Program-made: the position numbers and the translations under genes
Assembly (NCBI GenBank): GCA_963576735.1
Contig: OY755175.1
Span: forward strand, 12,416,401-12,480,400
Direction: 5' to 3'
Origin: Bedellia somnulentella
Lineage: Eukaryota > Arthropoda > Insecta > Lepidoptera > Bedelliidae
DNA: 64,000 nucleotides
In this document: piece after piece, positions 55,375 through 64,000 of the stretch
Layout of the letters: every line of letters begins with the position of its first letter
Position numbering within the stretch: position 1 is the stretch's first letter
Notes under the pieces: generated by a model
Databases searched by the model: none
Seen by the model: only the letters and a program-made list of their open reading frames with translations
Told to the model about the DNA's origin: nothing

Positions 55375-55530
55375 GCCTAAGTTGCATCGGATGGAACTAT
55401 ACAGAGCATGGGCATGGTAAAGGAGCGCCTGATGGCGTTGGAGAATCTTTTGAAAAAACATGTCAAGAACATCAAAATCGAAGTGGTCGATGAGTCTGGC
55501 ATTTTTGAAAAGGAAATGCTTGATTAATAT
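55375..55530 (+). pseudogene. Transposon protein remnant, HGKGxxDGxG motif
   Basis: Reading from about 55384: CIGWNYTEHGHGKGAPDGVG, then a frame change into LLKKHVKNIKIEVVDESGIF and a stop at 55525. The W-N-Y-(T/S)-E-x-G-H-G-K-G-A-P-D-G-V-G pattern recalls a block I associate with uncharacterised transposon-related proteins of insects; I cannot name the family with certainty. It lies inside the TTAA element and is probably part of its decayed protein. Confidence 0.5.
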
Positions 55531-56639
55531 ATAATGTAGGTAGTATTGAAATATTCTTGAAATCTAGATGGTCATTTGTTGTACTACTTAAATAATATTT
55601 TGATAACTACAGTTTGTTAAATTGTTAAACTAGTTCCTGGTATTTAAATAACAACGGTGTTTTTATTTTGTTACATTTCTTCTTTATATGAAAATTACTG
55701 ATATTAAAGCTATTCGAGTTACTTAAAATGATGATCTTACTATGTCAAGACTGATAAAGCGAAGTTAATTTAATAAATAAATAGCATTTATAAGATTGTC
55801 TTCTTTTACTTTCATGTTATTAATAAATATTGCTGCAATTAATTAATTTTGTATGTATCAGTATTTACCATATAAAATTTCCGTCAATAAACAAAGTCAA
55901 GCATGTTTCGGTATTTTTTAGTAACCATTACATTATTTTTCTAATAGGTGACAGCGTTTCTTATTTCGCTTGAACATTTTCTGAATTTGTTGTACTATAT
56001 TCCAATTTGGTAGTTCATTTTCTTAATTCGCTGCCATGTACTCCAATTCGGTGACCCATTTTGCCAATTCGGTGCTTTCTCAATACGGTGATTAACTTTT
56101 CTCATAAACCACTTTACGAAAACTGGTGCCAATGCCATATTTATATTAAGTATACAGTATACTTCAGTCTTCATTATAAAATTACTTTAAAAAATCTTAT
56201 TTCAATTTCAGCACCGAATTGAGAAAAACACGGGCCTTCTGTAGAAATGCCCTTAACTTAAATAACAAGGAAAGGAAAATGTAACAATGGTGAAAAATTC
56301 AATATATTTCTATTACGGTTTGACTGTAACTGAAATACGATTACATTAAATAAAAGAATACAAACTGAATTGCTCCAGCTTTTTAGATTTGCTTTTAGTT
56401 TAGTATGACAAGATATAGATCCCATAAGCAGAGAATGGATGGGTTCTTTAACTTGTCTTATTAAAATCACGTATATACTCGTAAATGTTGTCGTCATAAG
56501 ATAAGTCAAGTTATCGAAAAATAAGCTCTATTCTTTTTTGATATTATGTCGAATAAAACACGAATATATATGTGTTTTATTGGATATTCGATTTTGAATA
56601 CTACAAAAATATCTCAACCATTTTTATATATTTATTTAT

Positions 56640-57330
56640 TTTATTACATACATACATATAGGGGAAAATATGGTAAAACAAAGGTTGTTGGTGATGGGTC
56701 TCCAACCGCATCGCCCAACCCAACCCAACTCAAAGTATGACACTAGGTGGTGTCGAAAATATAATGTCTCAGCTCAAAGTGACAATAACTTTCGAGTCGA
56801 TTGAAATACACATGCTGTGTAGAGTCTGCTTAGAATAGCACTAGCCCATTTCTACCCAAGGTTGTTCGTTAGAGGCGACTTAGGGTTTCGGGGCTTTTAA
56901 AGAAGTTGTCAGGCGATGCGGTTGGTGACCCATCACCAATAACTTATAGTCTTCAATCTTTTCCCCATTAAAGTTTCCAAAAGTGGCTCAGGAATTTCTT
57001 ATTCTGGAGTTCTGGCTACCTACATATATACACACATACACATCAATTTTGACGAATAAGTTATACAATAATTATGCTGTGTAGTGTCGGCATAGAATAG
57101 CACTACCCCATTTCTTCCGGTGGGTGTACGTAAGAGGCGACTAACGGTATTGGGGCTTTTTAGGGATTTTTGGGCGATGCGGTTGGAGACTCATCACCAA
57201 CAACCTTTATTTTTCCATCTTTTCCTCACTCAACTTCCAATAGTGGCTGAGGAATTTGTAATTCCTTAGCTCTGGCTACCCCTTCTAGGGATTTATAGCC
57301 GTGAGTATATGTATGTATGTATCTATGTAA
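56640..57330. mobile_element. Three family B copies
   Basis: 56646-56720 minus fragment (CATACATACATATAGGGGAA to GCATCGCCCAACCC), 56815-57040 plus diverged copy, and 57075-57330 plus full-length copy ending GCCGTGAGTATATGTATG. Confidence 0.85.
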
Positions 57331-58550
57331 TAATTTAACATCACAATGAGTTCCTTGTGCAGAACCCAGTAAGTTTGGAGATCAACGACAACTTGTATTA
57401 AACGCTCATCGATGTCGCCAAACTTTTACAATCCTGGCTTACAACTTGTACTATTTATTGTCGATCAGATTAGTTTCAGTGGTTCGGAACTCTCATTTGG
57501 ATAGGAAAATTTGATGTAAAGTAACTGAGTTGATAAGTTGTCATTGAACAATAACGTGTATGTCGTTCTCTTTTTTGTAATACTATCAGTTTTTTCATTT
57601 GTTATGTACAAGAAACTGATATAATATTGATAAAATATTGAACAATATTCGGAAATTTAACATTAACATTAAATAACATGGATGTAGTTTTTCGGCCGAA
57701 CTGCACAAACTACATACATTATACTGCAGTTCTCAACGCTTTATTTGTAAGCTGTCATTTCGGTAGAACCCAAAGTGAGATTATAAATATAACAATTTAT
57801 ATGATAGTTTACTGTAATCAGGTTATCACGATTCATTAAGTTTGAAAGGCAGGTTAATTTGTCATTCCAAGGTAAGATGAGTTTCAAAATCCCCGATCTA
57901 ATTGCTTTGACAAGGGATGATTTGTTTCTAGACCTACTTCAGCTTCCAGAAAGCAATACGATTCAATTAATAGTCTTTTTCCATTCATGTTTGCATGAGT
58001 GCTTGTAGTCTGACAATTATTTTCCTTAGATAATGAACACCTTCAAATTTACTAATAAACAAACTCAAGATTTTTTTTGAAACCAGCAGTACTCGTGGTC
58101 TTTAGCTTTGCCAATTGAGCTATGTGTCAAGTGACTAATGATTTTGAAAAAAACATATTTCCTTAATTGATGTTCATTTTTCACTTTTTAGTTAGAAGTG
58201 CCTATTAAGCGTGTTTTCTAGTTTTTTTAAACTTTATTTATTTTTATGATTTCTTTCATAATTAAAAATAGCAATACTACATTTTATTCTTCTTGTTATC
58301 ATAAAAATACGAATATAAACGTTGCATTTCAACTCTCAGGTCCTATATTTTTTGTTCAAACAAACCGAAACGTAACTTTGACGAGTCAGTCGGTGAATGA
58401 GTCAGGGCTTTGTTATACTTTTTTGATTGATAGATGGACAATATGTTTGTATACTTAATGCAAATTACCTTGAAAGTAAAGAAATATACCTCACACAGCT
58501 TGTATTCTGAGCCACGCGGATGGTAGTCAGAGTCACATAATCATTCCTCA
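57331..58550. other. Intergenic, nothing recognised
   Basis: AT-rich. A weak minus tRNA-like strip occurs at 58085-58135 (CCAGCAGTACTCGTGGTC, then CCAATTGAGCTATG), probably a family C head remnant. The 70-codon frame at 58246-58458 has no recognisable domain. Confidence 0.5.
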
Positions 58551-58554
58551 ACAT

Positions 58555-58870
58555 CACCAACAACCTTTATTTTTACCATCTTTTCCCCACTCACATTTCC
58601 AAAAGTGAAGATTTACAGCCGTGAGTATATGTATGTATGTATGTATGTACATACATATACTCAAAGGGGTATAAAGCAGTGGCTTTCCTCAGCCGCTTTG
58701 TGAAAGTTGAGTAAGAAGAAGTTTACAAATTAAAGAATGGTCGGTGAAAGGTCCAATTACATTGACTAACAATCACTTAATGCGCCAATACCTTCCTCGT
58801 ACGACACCAGCAAAAAAAAGAGGGTTAGCTATTCTACACCAACATAACACAGCTCTAAGCTAATGCCATA
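58555..58870. mobile_element. Inverted pair of family B fragments sharing the TATG tract
   Basis: 58555-58648 plus (CACCAACAACCTTTATTTTT to GTGAGTATATGTATGTATG) runs directly into ACATACATATACTCAAAGGG, the tail complement of a minus copy extending to about 58870. The second copy apparently landed in the first copy's tail. Confidence 0.75.
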
Positions 58871-59060
58871 CAGCTTTTTGTATGTCCGGTTTGCCACTAT
58901 GTTCCCCAATATTTGACTAGAAATTCAAGACTTACACTCTCATATCTGTAAAAAAAGATCAGAAAGTATTTGATGTCAATTATGCCTAATCCCTTTTATA
59001 CGAAACACATGTTGTAGAGAGAAATACAGTCGTAAATCTGGAGAAAACGAGCGCGAATGG

Positions 59061-59300
59061 ATGTTTAAATATGCTGGTGCTGGTGGCATGTGTTCATTTT
59101 CACATTGCTATATTAACGAGCGAACTCAAGTTTTAGGTGGGTTCTTTCGTTTATGGCTAATAAATATCGACAATGAGACATTTCAACAATACAATACGAC
59201 GGTATCAAGTTTCTTCGAGAATCCTCCTGTTCTTCAGCATGAAATATTATATTGTTTTAAAATGGAACATAAAAAGAAAATTTACGTGACTTGCAGATAA
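59061..59300 (+). other. Unassigned open frame, 79 codons
   Basis: GGMCSFSHCYINERTQVLGG then RLWLINIDNETFQQYNTTVS. No recognised domain; it is not part of a known repeat in this window. ATG in context GGATGTTTA. Could be a chance frame; an exon is not supported by clear splice sites. Confidence 0.15.
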
Positions 59301-59751
59301 ATAATTTTGATGGTAAAAGGTGAAATTTTGCGGACAAAAATAAATCTTTATGATCAATAAACGACAAGTAAATTTTAGCCAATTTTAAACATTCTTCACG
59401 TGATACCTGTTAAAAAAGGTAAAACACAAATCTTGAGCGACAAACATTGAATAAACCAGTATTTAAAGGACTGGTTGGACTTTTGAGAAATGTTTGTAGC
59501 CGGTGAAGTTTTGTACAACTTTTTGCCTTTGCAGATTGTCGTTCGTAGCACCTTGTAGCAGCTCGTTGTATTTTGTTCGTAGACAGTCAGTTCCACGGAT
59601 ATGCATCCATCTGAGATTACTCGCTTCATACATTTTAATTATGAGTGAGTAAGTACTTGTGTAGACAAAAATATATTATTTACGGTTTAGTTATAGTCTA
59701 ACCAATACCATAGTCAAGCATACACATTGCTTAAAAACCCCAAGATTTACT

Positions 59752-60498
59752 TACTTACTTACTTATACTCACGCCCATTGTTCCCATTGGGGTAGGCAGA
59801 GACTATCGATCGCCACTTTGTACGATCCAGGCAAATCACTTTTGCTTCTGTTAGATTCATCATTCTTCTCATACATGCTCTTTTATTCTTCATACTTCGG
59901 ACTCCGGCCTTTTTGAGCACACACTCTATTTGGTCCAGGTGTGTCCTCCGTGGTCGTCCTCTACTCACATTACCTTCCACGTTGGCTCTATAGATCTCTT
60001 TCACCAATTTACTGTCATTCATCCTCTCTATGTGCCCAAACCACCTTAACATTCCTTTCTCTATCTTGCACACTACGTCATCTTTCACACCTAAACGTTC
60101 TATTTCTTTAATTATACTATTTCACACTCTGTCGCATAACCTTACATTACATATACTTCTGAGGGATCTCATTTCCACTGCATTCACTCTACTTTCATGC
60201 CTCTTTTGCCATGCCCAACATTCACTACCATACATCAGCGTAGGAACCAGTACAGCATTGTGAACTGCCATTCGCGCCTTTTCAGACAGGAACTGGCTCG
60301 ACATTAGACTGTTTATGGCTCCATTTACCGCATTTCCCTTTTTTACTCTCCTTTCAATATCTTCCTCGCATTTTCCGTACCTTGTAAACAAACTTCCCAG
60401 ATATACAAACTCTTTCACTTGTTCCACTTTCTTGCCACCTATTGTAATCTCACATTCTGTCATACTTTCCTCTCTCTGGAAAACCATTGTCTTGGTTT
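59752..60498 (-). mobile_element. RTE LINE 3' part
   Basis: Minus element: an ACTT repeat and ACTCACGCCCATTGTTCCCA at its 3' side, ORF sequence up to 60498. The tail here is TAAG-like (TTACTTACTTACTTA on +) instead of TATG, a variant of the family end. Confidence 0.9.
59759..60487 (-). pseudogene. RTE ORF C-terminal third
   Basis: 60487-60122: MVFQREESMTECEITIGGKK to MRSLRSICNVRLCDRV. A stop and a local rearrangement lie near 60100-60120 (ATTTCTTTAATTATACTATT). Then 60088-59759: MKDDVVCKIEKGMLRWFGHI to IVSAYPNGNNGREYK. The RT palm is absent. Confidence 0.88.
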
Positions 60499-61127
60499 AA
60501 GATTTCTTAGCAGAATTGTACGACGCTAACACCAGAAATAAGAAAAATGCTTATTTGAACTGTTGATTTAAGGGCGTCCCCGGAAAAATAGGTTGATATT
60601 GATTGTTTGGAAATTCTATAAAGTCTGATTTGATGATATTGATATGACATGAATAAAATATATGTTGGTGATTAGTTCATGGTGTTAAAATTTGATGTTT
60701 AACATTTTAATAATTTGTTGAAAAATATGATGAAAAAAATTGAATTGGAACATGCTTTGTTTTCATAAAAACCGTATAGGCTCTACTGGCATAACATACA
60801 TGTGAACTCATTATGTGTCTATATACGCGTAGCTTTAAGATCTGTAACTTTGATGTTTAACTTTTCATTGAAACATTATAGTTATTCAATAAAACTAAAT
60901 AAACTACATTTATCCTGCGCGCGCGTTTTTTCCGTCCCTGTCACTCTCAGTAAATTTGACGTAAGAGTGAGCGCAATAGCTGCAAAATGCGGGGAGGCCC
61001 TTAAGTAGAATGCTTTGTTCATGAAAACCTCATTATTTATTAGTGTTGATTGAATTGTTGATTAAAACTTTAATTCAGACTGAAAATCATAGCTTAAATG
61101 AATATTATTCATATTAAAAAAAGTTGG

Positions 61128-61350
61128 CCGTGTAGTGCTTAGAATAGCACTACCCCGTTTCTGCTGATGGGTGTACGTAAGAGGCCACTAACGGTATTGG
61201 GGCTTTTAAGGGATTTTGGGCGATGCGGTTGGAGACCCATCTTTACTTTACCATCTTTTCCCCACTCAATTTTCCAAAAGCGGCTGAGGAATGTCTAATT
61301 TCCCCTTCTAGGGATTTATAGCCGTGAGTATATGTATGTATGTATGTAAA
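61128..61350 (+). mobile_element. Family B copy
   Basis: From GCCGTGTAGTGCTTAGAATA to GCCGTGAGTATATGTATG, with a 5-bp loss in the head and a short internal deletion. 60500-61127 contains no recognised element. Confidence 0.88.
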
Positions 61351-61405
61351 ATAAGTTTGACTGAAAACTTTATTCCTTATCTTCGTCGGTAAAATGAAAT
61401 GTATA

Positions 61406-62002
61406 TGTCGCAGCCAACTGGTTAAATCAGCCAGCTGACAAAGCAGCTAGCCGCTTAATTAAACGCCGGCTCCTAGTAAAGGGCTAAACTTCAGTCAGCC
61501 ATTAAGTTGAACAAAATGTCCAACCGCTTGGCTGAACGTTATATCGCCGTCTGGTTATCTAGGGTGACTATGACTAAAATATTTTTTCTTAGGTACTTCT
61601 TATGTCGGCAATACTTTAATTATATTCTTTTAATACAATATTAACAATAAAATGGCACACAGCTTTGGCACAGTAACTAAAAGTACAAACAGGTACTTAC
61701 TTATTAATAATGAACATGAGAATATAAAAATATGAATTTTAACTCTCTACTTTTTCTTATTTTATTTATTAAAATTTCCATGATTGAAAACTTTTTTAAA
61801 CAATTATTCTATAAATTTTAACAGAAAAATAATGTAACGTCAGCCCAAGCCAACGGGCTAAGTATTCAATCAGCCGGGTGATTGGACGTTCAGTGACGAC
61901 AATTCATTTTACAATCGGGCTAGCCTTTTAACTAGGAGCCGGCGTTTAATTAAGCGGCTAGCTGCTTTGTCAGCTGGCTGATTTAACCAGTTGGCTGCGA
62001 CA
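61406..62002. mobile_element. Foldback MITE, 597 bp, TA-flanked
   Basis: Ends TGTCGCAGCCAACTGGTTAA and its reverse complement pair over about 75-80 bp with one small indel (near 61478 and 61930), including CAGCTAGCCGCTTAATTAAA. TA lies on each side (61404-61405 and 62003-62004). Subterminal segments GGCTGAACGTTATATCGCC and GGACGTTCAGTGACGAC also partly mirror each other. No coding sequence. The TA duplication is compatible with a Tc1/mariner-type mobiliser. Confidence 0.9.
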
Positions 62003-62004
62003 TA

Positions 62005-64000
62005 TATAAAGCGACTTACATCGATCCATCATCCGAAGTTTCTCTTTCATAGTATCCTTACATTTTGAATCATGACTTGAAAGAGAATGGATACATCTCA
62101 TCTACTCATTAATACGTTGGTTCATACCCTCATGTATGTGCGTTTCGTTCTTTCGTCTCCGTAAACACCCTGAGGCTTCTTCAAACCGATAAAGTTTTAT
62201 TAACAACCACCGGAGCCATAATATTACTTTTTATTGCATAATATGTTGTGTTACTTACATGCTCTGTTATAAACAGTTTCTGCATAGTTTTTTTCCATCT
62301 ATACGGTGTCTGCCAAATTATTTTGCTTGTAGATCTAAATTAGTGTAATGATAAAATACTCGAATGAGTTTACTAACAACTAGAGGTTATGTAAATACAT
62401 TTATGACAGACTTACAATACTATACAAGATAGGGTGATTTTGCCACCGTTGACCAGCACGAACCAACAGTACTTAAAGTACTCATCAAAGCACGGAGTTT
62501 TCTTGGGCCTAAAATGACCTGAATAAAATGGAGCAAATCACCTTAACGTTATTCTGATTATTCTCACCTGAGACTCCGGGGTCGCAGGTCTTTTATTTAA
62601 TTGGCGCGAGACACCGGCTCGTTAAGTCTATGGCCTATGGTGGCAGTGGATAGTGCTATGTACTGTGTAACTGCCACTGCCACTATATTTTAAAGTATCA
62701 TCATCATCATTACTTATGTACGTTTCCACTTGTGACACTTGACTGCCTTAAATATGGTGATGTGGCCATAGATCACCACGACATAGTGCGGGCAGACAGA
62801 ATGGAATGGACGGACGGCGTTGCACGGAATCATATTAATTATTTGGATGCTGAGATAATGCGTACTGCTATAACCTACCGAACTGGGTTCAATCAATCCC
62901 ACACATCGAATTTGAGAGTTTTTCTCTCGGGAATCTAACCCGAGACCCTCATCGTAAGCTAAACGCTGTAAAATATAACTATAAAAACAGAAGTAAATTA
63001 TCTACGGAGCACTAAAAGAATTCTGAAATTATAATAAAAGCTTCGTTACAAAAAGGAACAGAAAGTCGCAAAATACTAACTAAAAGCTTTTTGTATTCGA
63101 TACGTTATATCAAAGTTACGTACGGCGGACGCTTACCGACAGAGTAATATTAAATTGTATTATTTAAACCCTTGCTTAGGAAATATTTAAGTAGCGGGAG
63201 CGTGCGTATTGTATTATAGGAAAAGGGATTTACGAGAAAATTGAATTTTCCGACTTGTTTGTTGGTGGCCTTTGACATTTGATATAATGATGATAAAATA
63301 CGGATGTCATGAATAGAGTTCTACGCCCTTCAAGATGTATTATAAAATTGTTTTATGTAGGCCACTGTCTACCAAGATTTAGTAAACCATGTAGTCCGAT
63401 TCAGGATACACTGCATGGTCACACCATTTCAGAGCGAAAATAACGATTTTTCAACTCATTCCGGTCATCAATCGGTCCCTCGTCCTCCAATCTCGTTCCT
63501 TCATTCTTTTTAGGTGTGCTGCATTGGAAACACGTCTCGTCTCCGTAAAATAGAAATTGTTACAATAATATATTTTCAGCTTTTCAGCTAGAAAATACCA
63601 GTGTATAATGACTGTTCAAGTAAATATATGAATTGACAAGGACCTACCTCCGAAATACTATATATGTAAATTCATTTTTGATAGTTGGCGGCAAAAATGG
63701 CGGTGAGTAATATAATCATTTTATGTTCTTAAGCCCCTTAATGAGTTATTATACTTATTATACAGTTTTTTCTTCAATCCACTTTTTTAAGTGATGGTGC
63801 GATACTGCGCAGAAAGTGACATAATTCTAATTAACTTTATCAATGACCCACTTTTTAGTCTTATTAAAGTGATAATAAGTAATGTAATATTACCCAGAAG
63901 ATTGAGGTAATGTATATATAAAGTGGTTTTACCTACGCGATACAGCGTAGAAAGTGTCATGAATCATAAAAACAGTAAAGATGTTCAATATTAAAATTTT
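62005..64000. other. Right end of window, nothing recognised
   Basis: No gene or complete element seen. A CAT repeat lies at 62700-62710 after a GC-richer strip (CACCGGCTCGTTAAGTCTAT, GTAACTGCCACTGCCAC) that looks repeat-derived. The 68-codon frame at 62732-62938 and its antisense have no recognisable domain. Confidence 0.45.

Larger units (their letters stand above)
53838..56252 (+). mobile_element. TTAA-flanked DNA transposon with iterated subterminal motifs
   Basis: Flanked by TTAA at 53834-53837 and 56253-56256, with inverted ends GGGCATTTCTAC/GTAGAAATGCCC (12 bp perfect). 2415 bp. The interior carries many versions of TTTTCTCAATTCGGTGC in both orientations: 53856, 54192, 54541, 54554, 54571, 54595, a run of at least five at about 55975-56095, and 56211. 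TTAA duplications are used by piggyBac and Kolobok elements. The ends do not look like canonical piggyBac to me; the class is unresolved. A family B SINE has inserted at 54717-54965. Confidence 0.85.

Noticed and set aside
62732..62938. Overlapping open frames on both strands near the right end
   Set aside because: Neither shows a domain, splice sites or composition that favours coding.

Overview
The window looks like nuclear DNA of a moth or butterfly (Lepidoptera). It is AT-rich, its genes are split by introns, and most of it is interspersed repeats: tRNA-derived and tRNA-like SINEs with TATG or ATGTT tails, an RTE-type LINE, mariner, hAT-type and other DNA elements. The organism call is inference from repeat content and gene structure; no species can be named.

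Two host genes can be supported, both on the + strand. (1) At 695-1620 are the last two exons of a pancreatic-lipase-family protein whose 5' part lies left of the window. (2) From 5270 to 24554 is a nearly complete ionotropic receptor (IR), best matched to the IR75 group. I assembled it as ten exons whose splice phases all agree, giving 563 codons with ligand-binding lobes S1 and S2, three membrane segments and a pore loop, then a stop and an AATAAA signal at 24711. The signal-peptide end is probably missing or lies in an unrecognised exon upstream of 5251.

The IR introns hold RTE fragments in both orientations, many SINEs, a small hAT-type MITE, a decayed partial copy of exon 5 (about 12914-12980), and a 1146-bp near-perfect inverted repeat (18157-19302 against 20578-21723) around a degraded LINE reverse-transcriptase segment.

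From 24.6 kb to the right end I recognise no host gene. The main structures are: a LINE C-terminal fragment duplicated in tandem (28.0-28.9 kb); a 5-6 kb direct segmental duplication (about 29640-34824 and 35755-41920), whose second copy carries a truncated mariner and an extra SINE-containing block; a perfect 47-bp-arm hairpin (44991-45100); a decayed minus-strand LINE (about 50.9-52.6 kb); a 2.4-kb TTAA-flanked DNA transposon rich in iterated CAATTCGGTG-like motifs (53838-56252); and a 597-bp foldback MITE (61406-62002).

Repeat names used here: family A, tRNA-derived SINE ending in CGGCGTGAACGTTTATG plus ATGTT-type repeats; family B, SINE-like, starting near GTGCCGGCTTAGAAT and ending GCCGTGAGTATATG(TATG)n; family C, tRNA-like SINE with a CCCCACATGAGG body; family E, another tRNA-derived SINE; RTE, the LINE ending GGCGTGAGAATATG(TATG)n.
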